In this document: piece by piece, positions 7,530-14,639 of the stretch
Position numbering within the stretch: position 1 is the first letter of the stretch
Layout: the number at the start of each line of letters is the position of its first letter
Assembly (NCBI RefSeq): GCF_000384075.1
Contig: NZ_KB913025.1
Coordinates: forward strand, 643,584 to 707,583
DNA length: 64,000 nt
Source of the DNA: Methylovulum miyakonense HT12
Lineage (GTDB): Bacteria > Pseudomonadota > Gammaproteobacteria > Methylococcales > Methylomonadaceae
Direction: 5' to 3'
Translations under genes and position numbers: made by a program
Notes under the pieces: generated by a model
Told to the model about the DNA's origin: nothing
Database searches by the model: none
The model's input: the letters and a program-made list of their open reading frames with translations, nothing else

Positions 7530-7743
7530 TGGATCCGGCACAAACCAATACAGCAAAACGCAAAGGATCTGCCCGGAATGCCAGACCACCCAAACCGTAA
7601 GCAAAACCGTTAACTGGAAATACATCATCATCCGCGGCGTATGCAAATGCCCGCTTAAACTCAGGATCATAGACCGCCATGACAACACAACAATCGACTA
7701 TGGTTTTACCGCCAAAGACAGACAACCCGACCCAAACCCTTGA
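7495..7743 (+). CDS. Small zinc-ribbon protein of the phage
   Basis: 82 residues starting MTPSTSATPQANG. One C-x2-C knuckle (ICPECQTT) and one C-x-C (GVCKCPLKL), separated by about 20 residues, look like a single zinc ribbon, similar to Ogr/Delta-like or other small phage Zn proteins. It overlaps the end of the preceding gene by 35 bases and the next gene by 65. Short overlapping genes of this sort are normal in filamentous phages. Function unknown; DNA binding is plausible. Confidence 0.5.
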   Translation: MTPSTSATPQANGSGTNQYSKTQRICPECQTTQTVSKTVNWKYIIIRGVCKCPLKLRIIDRHDNTTIDYGFTAKDRQPDPNP

Positions 7744-7984
7744 GGATCGCCGCTTCTATACCGCCTTATCCGGTGCCGACTACCTCAAACTTGAACAAGA
7801 ATGCCTACAGCGCAACACCAAACCCTACAACCTGACCAAAATAGTCCTGACCCTATTCATCAAGGGCGACCTGGTCAACCTTAACGAACTGCCTGATGAA
7901 CCAGCTACAGTAATCCGTGCCTATCTTCGAAAAAAACAACTGGCGCGTGGTGAACTCCAGATAAAAGAAATTGAGGGCGGTTAG
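7679..7984 (+). CDS. Small phage protein of unknown function
   Basis: 101 residues beginning MTTQQSTMVLPPKTD. The centre (TALSGADYLKLEQECLQRNT) and NLTKIVLTLFIKGDLVNL are helical and could form a ribbon-helix-helix-like or small helical DNA-binding domain, but I do not recognise a family. The start lies inside the preceding Zn-protein gene. It is the last gene before the first large intergenic region. Confidence 0.5.
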   Translation: MTTQQSTMVLPPKTDNPTQTLEDRRFYTALSGADYLKLEQECLQRNTKPYNLTKIVLTLFIKGDLVNLNELPDEPATVIRAYLRKKQLARGELQIKEIEGG

Positions 7985-7991
7985 ATGCAAG

Positions 7992-8131
7992 CCAGTCGGC
8001 GCCGTCGTATAGGGGTTGTTGCCAAGCTTCACGCCCATTTGCGCGGGTGTCAAGGGGTAAAGCCTGCGTACCTTGACACCCGCGCAAGGCGTGAAAAGCT
8101 GCACAACCCAACTATAGACGGGACGCACTGG
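7992..8131. repeat. Large extended hairpin A (140 nt) in the first phage intergenic region
   Basis: A perfect 17-bp stem (8039-8055 with 8071-8087, loop 15 nt) continues outward through short bulges: 8029-8035/8088-8094, 8025-8028/8097-8100, 8013-8019/8103-8109, 8008-8012/8112-8116, 8002-8006/8117-8121 and 7992-7996/8127-8131. About 52 base pairs can form. In filamentous phages such imperfect hairpins act as packaging signal or origin, because the genome is single-stranded. The reading frame across it (7985-8311) is therefore probably not a gene. Confidence 0.8.
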
Positions 8132-8324
8132 AAAAAGCCTAGCCGGTTGGTGGGTTGGCAGGGGTTTAAATCCAACCGCGCCAAGCCGCCAATTATCAAG
8201 GCCTTAAACAGCAAGCGGAATCGTAGGGAAACCATTTCCGCTAGCCCTAAAACCAACTGCGAAGCCGCTTACCATTTAGCGCGTAAGCGTCTAAATAAAG
8301 CGATAGCGTAACCATTAAAAAGCC

Positions 8325-8348
8325 AAAACCGTAACGGAGTTAGGTTTT
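8325..8348. repeat. Tight hairpin in intergenic region 1
   Basis: AAAACC-TAAC pairs with GTTA-GGTTTT (8325-8335 with 8339-8348) with one bulged G at 8331 and a 3-nt loop GGA. Such a small, stable hairpin would suit a nicking site or the primer site for second-strand synthesis. That role is inference. Confidence 0.55.
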
Positions 8349-8485
8349 GACAAAGCCGGAAAAGATGGCCAACACCGGATGCCCGAGAATGAAGTCCTAC
8401 ATCATCCCCGCCTCCAGCCATCTTTGCCCTTAATAACTGTAACCCCGGATGCCGTACGGAAACGAGCGAAAGGGATTGTAGTGGA

Positions 8486-8586
8486 AATGGCTCATTAAAG
8501 GCCGTTACAGGGAGTTAGAAAAAAACCTTTGACGGCAGGAAAAGCGTTTTTTGCTTACTCCCTGTTAAGGGCTTTAAAGAGCCATT
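8486..8586. repeat. Large hairpin B (101 nt) in intergenic region 1
   Basis: AATGGCTC (8486-8493) pairs with 8579-8586, TTAAAG (8495-8500) with 8572-8577, and ACAGGGAGT (8507-8515) with 8557-8565. Inside, an A-rich stretch (8520-8526) pairs with GTTTTTT (8546-8552). This is the second long palindrome of this region. Confidence 0.75.
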
Positions 8587-8646
8587 GGAACGGAAAGCCC
8601 GTCCCGAAGGGTTCGCCCACAAACAACATTAAAAAGGTGACTAAAA

Positions 8647-8799
8647 ATGTTTACCAACCCTAAAGCATCATCACTAGCTGAACGCATGGATAAAAACCAA
8701 TTGTTCAAACTTTATGACCGCGCTTTGACCATTGTCATGGTTTTTGCGTTTCTTGGCGGTTTTTTGTGTTCTCAGGTTTTACACCTTAGAAATCACTAA
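8647..8799 (+). CDS. 50-residue membrane protein of the phage
   Basis: MFTNPKASSLAERMDKNQLF is followed by a single transmembrane helix (ALTIVMVFAFLGGFLCSQVL) and a short tail. AAAAAGGTG lies seven to thirteen bases upstream as a plausible ribosome binding site. It is the first gene of the coat-module operon. Function unknown; small one-helix proteins in this position occur in many inoviruses. Confidence 0.6.
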   Translation: MFTNPKASSLAERMDKNQLFKLYDRALTIVMVFAFLGGFLCSQVLHLRNH

Positions 8800-8813
8800 C
8801 AAAGGTACTAAAA

Positions 8814-9035
8814 ATGGCAACAACAACCTACCACCTATACGAACCCGCATTAACTGACGTCCAGGAACCCGAAACCACCTATTGCAAATACTGTGGTGCC
8901 GAAATCCTAGCTGGCCGTTTCTACTGTGACACCCAATGCCGTAACCACCATGAAACCGAACTTATCAACCTAGGCCTACTAAGCCCCGGCACCCACATAA
9001 ACCACAACCACAAACGCCCTAATCTAAGCCGTTAG
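8814..9035 (+). CDS. Small zinc-finger protein of the phage
   Basis: 73 residues. The four cysteines YCKYCGAEILAG and YCDTQCRNHHE give C-x2-C ... C-x3-C, a compact zinc ribbon, followed by a His-rich tail. It lies 14 bases after the preceding stop with AAAGG before the start. DNA- or RNA-binding regulation of the phage is likely but not shown. Confidence 0.65.
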   Translation: MATTTYHLYEPALTDVQEPETTYCKYCGAEILAGRFYCDTQCRNHHETELINLGLLSPGTHINHNHKRPNLSR

Positions 9036-9098
9036 AGCCTACGGCCTTCAAAAGCTCAAAAAAACCACTGAAAAACCCACAAAAAAGGAAACCTAACC

Positions 9099-9539
9099 AT
9101 GTCAGACCACAACACATTTCTAGGCAACATGCAAACCACTGTAGTTGGTAACGTCATCTGCATCACGAAATACGAAATCGACGCCAATAGCAAAGGCGGC
9201 TCCATCTGGGTAAGCAAACCCAACACAGGCCGGAACCCCAACATCATCGGGGACGAACTCATAAAAATTCGCATCCCCTTTGAAATGTTTGAACAACAAC
9301 GCCAAAAATTGGAAGCAAAAGAAATCACCCTTCCGGGCGTATTTGAAATCTTGGCCGACATAGATATGGGTGGACAAAACAAAGCCGCCCTAACCGCCCT
9401 ATCCATCAAACCCTACAAACCTGGCCTGCCCACCGCTGACGACCTCGCCGCCAAACCCAACGGCGACAAACCGACGGACGGCAAACCGCCAGCCACCACA
9501 ACAGGCAACCAGACCGTAACCCAACGCCCAACCGCGTAA
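9099..9539 (+). CDS. Single-stranded-DNA-binding protein candidate (pV-like)
   Basis: 146 residues. The first 105 residues are beta-rich with alternating hydrophobics (TTVVGNVICITKYEIDA, IKIRIPFEMFEQQRQKL), and the last 35 are Pro/Thr-rich and flexible. It sits just before the coat genes, where inoviruses encode the ssDNA-binding protein that coats the viral strand before assembly. A good AAGGAA ribosome site precedes it, as expected for a highly made protein. Assignment rests mostly on position, size and fold-like pattern. Confidence 0.6.
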   Translation: MSDHNTFLGNMQTTVVGNVICITKYEIDANSKGGSIWVSKPNTGRNPNIIGDELIKIRIPFEMFEQQRQKLEAKEITLPGVFEILADIDMGGQNKAALTALSIKPYKPGLPTADDLAAKPNGDKPTDGKPPATTTGNQTVTQRPTA

Positions 9540-9623
9540 CCGGAAAAAACGATCCATTTCACCCGTCAGGGTAAAACCGTTCCGGCGGCTCCGGCAAAAC
9601 CACCCAAACCATAGGACACTTAC

Positions 9624-10121
9624 ATGAAAAGTCTCTTAACAACCCTAAAGCAAATCGTGACGGCTGGTGCGCTCGCCGTCATTTCCCTAAACAGCCATGC
9701 CGCCAACCCCTCCTTGGTCATGCATTCGCCCTCAAACGGCAGTAATTATATCGCCTATTACGACGTCATGACCCGCACCAACGCGGACAACTACTGCAAA
9801 ACCAAACAAGGCCACCTGGCCGTAATCAACAACAACACCGAAGCCGCCGAACTGAAAAAGCTGCTCCTGTTGAACCCAGCCCCCTACTGGCTAGGCGTCA
9901 CTTATGCCAACTCAACGGCAACCTACACAACCGCCACCTCACAGGCCTACTTCGCACCAACCAATATTGGTCTTGGTGGCTCGTTTTATGAGGTCGATTT
10001 TAACAACCATACAATTGTTTTAGACGAGTACCTGTTCTATGACTCGTCCGACGATTCCTTCAATTATTACAACATCGGCTCGCATTACTTCGTCTGCGAG
10101 TTTGAAGACTCGGCAATCTGA
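9624..10121 (+). CDS. Secreted C-type-lectin-like protein in the phage
   Basis: 165 residues: a signal peptide (ALAVISLNSHA, cut near residue 26) and one C-type-lectin-like domain. Hallmarks visible are the N-terminal segment NADNYCKTKQGHLAVINNNT with the conserved Cys and LA-V-I, the core strand YWLGVTY, and the closing HYFVCEFE with the final Cys. It lies between the ssDNA-binding candidate and the coat genes in the same direction. In other phages and phage-derived DGR systems, CTL folds are receptor-binding; here it could be a virion protein, a host-surface modifier or an exclusion factor. Confidence 0.75.
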   Translation: MKSLLTTLKQIVTAGALAVISLNSHAANPSLVMHSPSNGSNYIAYYDVMTRTNADNYCKTKQGHLAVINNNTEAAELKKLLLLNPAPYWLGVTYANSTATYTTATSQAYFAPTNIGLGGSFYEVDFNNHTIVLDEYLFYDSSDDSFNYYNIGSHYFVCEFEDSAI

Positions 10122-10139
10122 TAAGGGCGGGTCAATACC

Positions 10140-10412
10140 ATGGCAACCTGTGTTAAGTCCGTCCGTGACCCCTCGGACACCATCGACCTTCTGCAAGCCA
10201 CCACAACCACGCTTGAGAGTTGCACGGATTACGTCCTATTGACCGCGTCAGAATTTACAAGCCTTCCCACGCTAACCGACATATTTACCATTCCGGTTGC
10301 AGAAGACTTACAACAAATGTGGATGGCTGGCTTTAGTTTGCCAGTCATCGCATACCTGACGGCATGGGCTTTTGGTGTCGTCATTAACTGGTTCAGTGAC
10401 AAAGAACACTGA
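10140..10412 (+). CDS. Small phage membrane protein preceding the major coat gene
   Basis: 90 residues with two cysteines in the N-terminal part (ATCVKSV and ESCTDYV) and one transmembrane helix near the C terminus (LPVIAYLTAWAFGVVINWF) followed by a charged tail. There is no signal peptide. The position just before the major coat gene and the single membrane span fit a minor virion or assembly protein. Family not recognised. Confidence 0.55.
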   Translation: MATCVKSVRDPSDTIDLLQATTTTLESCTDYVLLTASEFTSLPTLTDIFTIPVAEDLQQMWMAGFSLPVIAYLTAWAFGVVINWFSDKEH

Positions 10413-10442
10413 ATTTTTCAACCTTAAAGAAAGGAAAAAACT

Positions 10443-10673
10443 ATGAAAACCTCAAAAACCCGGCTGGTGACAGTCATCCAAACCGCTTTGGCCGTCACTG
10501 CGGCTTCTGTCATCTTGTCCAGCCCTGCCAATGCCGCCCTTGATTTTACTGATGTTACAGGGGCGATTGACAATGGAACATTGCTTGCTGCTATTGGTGT
10601 GCTAGCTGTTGTTAAGGTGGCTCCAGGCTTTGCACGCTGGGGCTTCAACCAAGTTATCCGCTGGTTCCGTTAA
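10443..10673 (+). CDS. Major coat protein (pVIII-like)
   Basis: 76 residues with a typical signal peptide ending SPANA; cleavage leaves a mature 45-residue protein starting ALDFTDVTGAIDNG. The mature form has the pVIII layout: acidic N terminus, hydrophobic helix (LLAAIGVLAVVKVAPGF) and positively charged C terminus (RWGFNQVIRWFR) that would contact DNA. AAAGGAAAAAACT precedes the start. A hairpin terminator follows directly. Identification is strong by size, layout and context. Confidence 0.88.
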   Translation: MKTSKTRLVTVIQTALAVTAASVILSSPANAALDFTDVTGAIDNGTLLAAIGVLAVVKVAPGFARWGFNQVIRWFR

Positions 10674-10691
10674 TTTTCAGAAACCTTGGGG

Positions 10692-10709
10692 GAGGGGCTT
10701 CGGCCTCTC
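10692..10709 (+). terminator. UUCG-loop hairpin after the major coat gene
   Basis: GAGGGGC (10692-10698), loop TTCG, GCCTCTC (10703-10709), with outer GGGG/CCCC able to extend it. There is no long T run. In Ff phages a terminator or attenuator likewise follows the major coat gene and keeps its expression far above the minor proteins. That function is inferred here. Confidence 0.6.
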
Positions 10710-10734
10710 TTCTCCCCAGCATAAAGGCCAAACA

Positions 10735-10812
10735 ATGATTTTCTTAGTCCTCTTCTTCCTGTCCGGTTTAGTCTCCGCTTATGCAGTGATAGCAGGGTTT
10801 ACCCATGCCTAG
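10735..10812 (+). CDS. 25-residue hydrophobic peptide, pVII/pIX-like minor coat candidate
   Basis: MIFLVLFFLSGLVSAYAVIA plus GFTHA: almost entirely one membrane helix. It lies between the major coat gene and the pIII-like gene and overlaps the latter by 8 bases. Filamentous phages have 30-residue membrane peptides at one tip of the virion (pVII, pIX). Sequence cannot prove it at this length, but size, hydrophobicity and position agree. Confidence 0.55.
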   Translation: MIFLVLFFLSGLVSAYAVIAGFTHA

Positions 10813-12340
10813 GCTAATCATTTTTTTGCTTTTCTTCATTTCCTCAAATGGTTGGGCGAATGGCACCACATGCCCGTCCATCAATCCGACGTTAACCAAT
10901 ACCCGTTGTTATTATGGGGGCAGTGGTTTTAAGAGCTCTCCCATACTTGTGCTTAATGCCCTTTGGGCTACGGATACAAACCGCTGTGATCCCTATACGG
11001 GTGGCCCTGCGGATGTTAACTGCACCCACACCAATGCATCGGGGGTGGCTTATGATGTTGCCGTCCACTGTACCTCAACCCAGTCCTGTCCGGCTGACTA
11101 TACGTTGTCAGGTAACCAATGTATTGCAACGGTTTCAACCATTTGTGACGCTCCCCTGAATTGTCAAACCACACCAACAGTAACCACTGTAGGCCAAACC
11201 CAAACCATTAATTGGGAAGTTGAAAACCAAGCCGCCCATATGTGCGACCATAACAGCGTCAGCTGTACCTTCCCGTTGGTTGCCAATGTTGAAATGAAAC
11301 GCTGTGACCTCGATTGCGGCAACGGCTCAATCATCGACCCGTCAACAGGCGCACAATGTCCGGCCTGTATTGGCGGGCAAGTCCGCAACCCTAATACAAA
11401 CGTCTGTGAAGACCCGCAATGTGATCCGCCTAAATATCTGAACACGGCAACCCATAGCTGTGCTGACGAACCCAACTGCATAGGCGGCCAAACCCTAGAT
11501 ACTAGCCAGGTTCCGCATGCTTGCCTTGATCCCCAGTGTGTTTCCCCCCAAGTGCTTAACCTGGCCACGCGGCTGTGTGAGACACCGCCCGATATCTGCC
11601 AGCCAGGATACACCTTGGTCAATGGCGTTTGTACCCTGGATCAATGCCAAGCCCCTAAAGTCCAGTGCAATTTTGGAGGCCAGCAGGTTTGCTTGACCTT
11701 CTGCGATGGTCCCAATGGCACTGATGGCGATGGCACGGACGCTGACAGCTCCGGCAGTGGTTCAGGGTCTGGTGACGGGTCGGGATCGGGCGGTGGTTCA
11801 GGATCGGGTGACGGTTCCGGTTCCGGTTCCGGGTCGGGATCAGGTGAAACCGCAACCCCAGGCACAATGACCAATCCTGGCGGCTCTATCGGAAACTATA
11901 CGCCGCCCAGCTTTGAATCACTGGGGGCGGGGATGGGGACGCCATCGGCTCAAACCTCCAGCGGTGCAAGCGTCACGTCCAATTCAACGGCTGGCACTCC
12001 GGCAATGGGTCAGTTTACGCCTGCAATTAGTGCGCCTGATCCAAATCTGGGTAAATGGTACACGCCAACCACCGATACTTATCAGGGTGTCCTTTCCGAC
12101 ACTATCGCTGCCATCCAACAGCAACCCATTATGCAGTTCGGGCAGGATATATTTGATGTCCAGATAGGCGGCGGTTCTTGCAGTCCGCTTGTATTTCCTG
12201 CCGTCATGGGTATGGATGAAATAACATCAGATTGGATTTGTGCTGACTTTATGGAATATTTCTGGCCTATCATCCGCGCCATTGTGATAGGAAGCGCGGT
12301 TTTCATGGCATTTCGGATAGCCCTATCCGGTCTTTCTTAA
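10805..12340 (+). CDS. pIII/TspB-like adsorption protein
   Basis: 511 residues. A signal peptide (LIIFLLFFISSNGWA) is followed by a Cys-rich receptor-facing part (residues 20-300) containing repeated units of the form C-x-DPQC-x2-P-x2-LN-x-AT-x2-C near residues 205-275. Residues 304-348 are a Gly/Ser/Asp linker, a flexible spacer like those in Ff pIII. The C-terminal domain ends in a membrane anchor (IIRAIVIGSAVFMAFRIAL). This is the layout of inovirus attachment proteins; similar Cys-rich proteins are called TspB in Neisseria prophages. It should bind the host receptor, probably a pilus, and release the virion. Confidence 0.8.
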   Translation: MPRLIIFLLFFISSNGWANGTTCPSINPTLTNTRCYYGGSGFKSSPILVLNALWATDTNRCDPYTGGPADVNCTHTNASGVAYDVAVHCTSTQSCPADYTLSGNQCIATVSTICDAPLNCQTTPTVTTVGQTQTINWEVENQAAHMCDHNSVSCTFPLVANVEMKRCDLDCGNGSIIDPSTGAQCPACIGGQVRNPNTNVCEDPQCDPPKYLNTATHSCADEPNCIGGQTLDTSQVPHACLDPQCVSPQVLNLATRLCETPPDICQPGYTLVNGVCTLDQCQAPKVQCNFGGQQVCLTFCDGPNGTDGDGTDADSSGSGSGSGDGSGSGGGSGSGDGSGSGSGSGSGETATPGTMTNPGGSIGNYTPPSFESLGAGMGTPSAQTSSGASVTSNSTAGTPAMGQFTPAISAPDPNLGKWYTPTTDTYQGVLSDTIAAIQQQPIMQFGQDIFDVQIGGGSCSPLVFPAVMGMDEITSDWICADFMEYFWPIIRAIVIGSAVFMAFRIALSGLS

Positions 12341-12349
12341 GAGGGTAAT

Positions 12350-13051
12350 ATGCAAGCGATCGTCACAACCCTAGTCAATTTTTACTATGCATTGGTTGCG
12401 TTTTTAAAAGACTTTTTCAATTCGGTAGGGTCATTTTTTAACGCGGCTCTTCAATCGCTGGTTAATCTGTTCAATGCCATCACGGCTTTTTTCCGTGATG
12501 CGTTCGCCTCCATCAAGGCATATTTTGACGTTTTCATTAATTTTATCGTGAGTGTGGACACAACGATAAAGCAATGGCTTAGGGACTGGAACGAATGGGA
12601 CAAACGCCAATTTGATGTATTTGTAAACTTCATCAAGGATCACTTCTTAACGCCGTTAAAAAGTTTCTTTGATGCCCTATTGCAAACCATAGGCAATTTC
12701 TATGATTCGGTTATCACTTATTTGTCTAATGTTATTGAGTCGCTGGCTAATTTCCTTATCGACCTGCCTCTTATGGTTTTTAAAAAGTTGCCTCCATTTG
12801 TCCTATGGCTTTTCCAGTGGGCTTCTGACTCTTGTTCGTATTGCATTGGCTCGGTTCAGGGCTTAGGTTCTATAAGTACGTCATTCCACGGCATTTGGGA
12901 CGATATAGCGTCTTATGGTTCCACGTTGCTTTATTGCCTTAACCGTGCGGGTGTTCAGGAAGCGTTGTATATCCTGACCTGTGGCCTAATTGTCTGGTCG
13001 GCCTTCAAATTGATTTCAATCTTTAGTTCCTTTGTTAAGGCGGCCTTATGA
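12350..13051 (+). CDS. pVI-like minor coat protein (DUF2523-like C terminus)
   Basis: 233 residues, very aromatic. Residues 1-110 repeat amphipathic helices rich in Phe (FFNSVGSFFNAALQSLVNLF, AFASIKAYFDVFINFI), and the rest contains membrane helices (LPPFVLWLFQWAS and ILTCGLIVWSAFKLISIF). Its place between the adhesin and the Zot gene, with a 4-base overlap to Zot, is that of pVI. The repeated N-terminal half is unusually long for this family. Confidence 0.7.
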   Translation: MQAIVTTLVNFYYALVAFLKDFFNSVGSFFNAALQSLVNLFNAITAFFRDAFASIKAYFDVFINFIVSVDTTIKQWLRDWNEWDKRQFDVFVNFIKDHFLTPLKSFFDALLQTIGNFYDSVITYLSNVIESLANFLIDLPLMVFKKLPPFVLWLFQWASDSCSYCIGSVQGLGSISTSFHGIWDDIASYGSTLLYCLNRAGVQEALYILTCGLIVWSAFKLISIFSSFVKAAL

Positions 13052-14151
13052 TCATTTGCCACGAAGGCTTGCCCCGTTCCGGCAAATCCTATGAAGCGGT
13101 TGTCAGCCGGATACTGCCCGCCTTAAAAGAAGGCCGGAAAGTCTTCGCCTATATTGAAGGGCTGAACCACCAGCAATTTGCGGATTTGCTGGACAAGTCC
13201 CTTGAAGAAATGCAGCGGCTGCTGGTCTTTGTCCCTAAAGAGCATGTGAAGCAAATCCATTTGCACGTTGAAAATGACGCCTTGGTTATTATTGATGAGT
13301 TGCAGGATTTCTTCCCAATGTCAAAACAACCCCTGGACGAACAACAAACAACCTTCGTCACCCAACACGGGCACCGCGGACTTGACATCATCGTCATGAC
13401 ACAGGATCACCGTGACTGCCACATGCTTTGGAAACGCCGCATTGACCAGCTGATTACGTTTGTCAAAAGGGACGCGGTCGGGCAACCCAATGCCTACACC
13501 TGGACAACCTACAAGCAAAGGGCGGGCAAGTTTGAGAAGCTGAATAGCGGCTCCGGCAAATATGACCCCAAGTATTTTGGCCTTTACAGCTCCCATGAAC
13601 CAACAACTCTTAACAAAGGGAATTATGCGGATGATAGGGCGAATATACTTAAATCGCCCGCTTTTAGGTTTTATTTTCCGGCTTTTTTTGTGGCTTTATG
13701 TTTTTCTATTTATTACCTGTATGGTTTTTTTCATGGTGCCCATCCTGTTGTTAAAGTCAAAACTAAACCGCCCATTGAACAACCTCCTAAAGACAGACCG
13801 CCAGAAATGGCCATGCCCGCCAATACCGCCGCAACGGACAAGCCACCCGAAAAACCGACAGCCACCGCCAATTACCTCGACGACATCTTAGCCAAGTACA
13901 AGCCCCGCCTAGTTGGATTGGTTGAAAATAAGGAACGCACAAAAATGGTGGCCATCATTGAATTCCTGGATGAATCCAACCGCGTTTATGAGCGGCTCAC
14001 CATCCCGCAAATCGTGGGCTTTGGCTATTTCGTGGTCAGGAAACCGTATGGGCTGCTACTGATGAATGGCCAGCACCAATACAGCGTTACTGCTTTTCCC
14101 ATTGACCGCTCCGTGAATATTAGCCGCCATACCGATATCGCCCTTAAATAA
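13048..14151 (+). CDS. zot: Zot/pI-like filamentous phage assembly ATPase
   Basis: 367 residues. The N-terminal P-loop is GLPRSGKSYEA and the Walker B-like motif is ALVIIDELQDFFP; the segment TQHGHRGLDIIVMTQDHRD is the sensor region typical of the Zot family. A single transmembrane helix (FYFPAFFVALCFSIYYLYGF, residues 210-230) places the ATPase domain in the cytoplasm and a Pro-rich linker plus small domain in the periplasm. In Ff phage, pI drives extrusion of the virion through the envelope using ATP. Complete length for the family. No pIV secretin gene is seen, so a host secretin would be needed. Confidence 0.9.
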   Translation: MIICHEGLPRSGKSYEAVVSRILPALKEGRKVFAYIEGLNHQQFADLLDKSLEEMQRLLVFVPKEHVKQIHLHVENDALVIIDELQDFFPMSKQPLDEQQTTFVTQHGHRGLDIIVMTQDHRDCHMLWKRRIDQLITFVKRDAVGQPNAYTWTTYKQRAGKFEKLNSGSGKYDPKYFGLYSSHEPTTLNKGNYADDRANILKSPAFRFYFPAFFVALCFSIYYLYGFFHGAHPVVKVKTKPPIEQPPKDRPPEMAMPANTAATDKPPEKPTATANYLDDILAKYKPRLVGLVENKERTKMVAIIEFLDESNRVYERLTIPQIVGFGYFVVRKPYGLLLMNGQHQYSVTAFPIDRSVNISRHTDIALK

Positions 14152-14178
14152 CGGTTTCTAACCGATAGCGTGTTTAAA

Positions 14179-14499
14179 CCGCGCCCAGGCCGGGAGTGCA
14201 GGGAAGAGCCACCCGCCCTAGGGCATGGCGGGCTACCCTGGCGTTTTTTAAGGAATGAGACCCGTTTTATTAGGTGCGGGTGGTTTTTTCTTGAGTTGGA
14301 AAATCTTGGCTTTGTTTTTAGTTGCTGGCTGTTTGAGCACAGGGACGTGTGAGTTTCCAGCGGCTAAAAATAACGCGTAGATAGGCCAGGAAAGATAAAG
14401 GCGTCCGTGCCAACAAAACGTCGACATGACTGCAAAATGACAGGGTAGCCCGCCATGCCCTAGGGTGGGTGGCTCCCGTAAAGGAAAGGACGGGCGCGG
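14179..14499. repeat. Very large palindrome C, arms of 35 bp matching 34/35
   Basis: The 35 bases 14206-14240 match the complement of 14441-14475 at 34 positions. Outside these arms CCGCGCCC (14179-14186) pairs with 14492-14499. At the centre, 14315-14328 pairs with 14357-14370 with two G-T wobbles. Each 35-base arm also contains its own small hairpin (CCCGCC/GGCGGG). The whole can fold as one extended structure with a 28-nt central loop, well suited to a packaging signal. Confidence 0.85.
14260..14289 (+). terminator. Rho-independent terminator after zot
   Basis: ACCCG (14260-14264) pairs with CGGGT (14277-14281), followed by GG and six T. It lies about 110 bases after the zot stop, inside the palindromic region. 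Confidence 0.55.
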
Positions 14500-14541
14500 G
14501 GCTAGTTATCCTACCCATTGGATCAAGTTAAAAAAATAATC

Positions 14542-14578
14542 GGTCTGGCTAACGTCCTTGTATCACGTTAGTTAGACC
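14542..14578. repeat. Hairpin upstream of rep, candidate replication origin
   Basis: GGTCTGGCTAACGT (14542-14555) and ACGTTAGTTAGACC (14565-14578) are complementary at 12 of 14 positions, with a 9-nt loop CCTTGTATC. It sits 60 bases upstream of the rep start. Rolling-circle Rep proteins often nick at such a hairpin near their own gene; this is inference. Confidence 0.55.
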
Positions 14579-14639
14579 TTAAACGATAAGCCCGTTAAGA
14601 CTCACTTAACAACGGTCGCAACCCTTAAAAGTTCACTTT

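Larger units (their letters stand above)
7985..8646. other. Phage intergenic region 1 (hairpin-rich, no supported gene)
   Basis: About 660 bases between the early operon and the small membrane protein gene. It holds at least three hairpins (7992-8131, 8325-8348, 8486-8586) and a weaker 9-bp pairing (8361-8369 with 8417-8425). A 108-codon open frame covers the first half, but it runs through the palindrome and is very basic, so I treat it as non-coding. Size, position and folding fit an inovirus origin/packaging region. Confidence 0.6.
14152..14639. other. Phage intergenic region 2 (between zot and rep)
   Basis: About 490 bases with a terminator (14260-14289), a 321-nt imperfect palindrome (14179-14499) and a separate hairpin (14542-14578) upstream of rep. 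I see no credible gene; the open frames run through the palindrome arms. In filamentous phages this position holds the origins of replication and packaging signal. Confidence 0.7.

Noticed and set aside
7985..8311. 108-codon open frame after the early phage genes
   Set aside because: It runs through a 140-nt palindrome, is extremely basic and has no recognisable features; non-coding structure explains the region better.
11750..11850. Tandem GGTTC/GGGTC-type repeats as a CRISPR or satellite
   Set aside because: They encode the in-frame Gly/Ser/Asp linker of the adhesin; no spacers and no constant repeat length.
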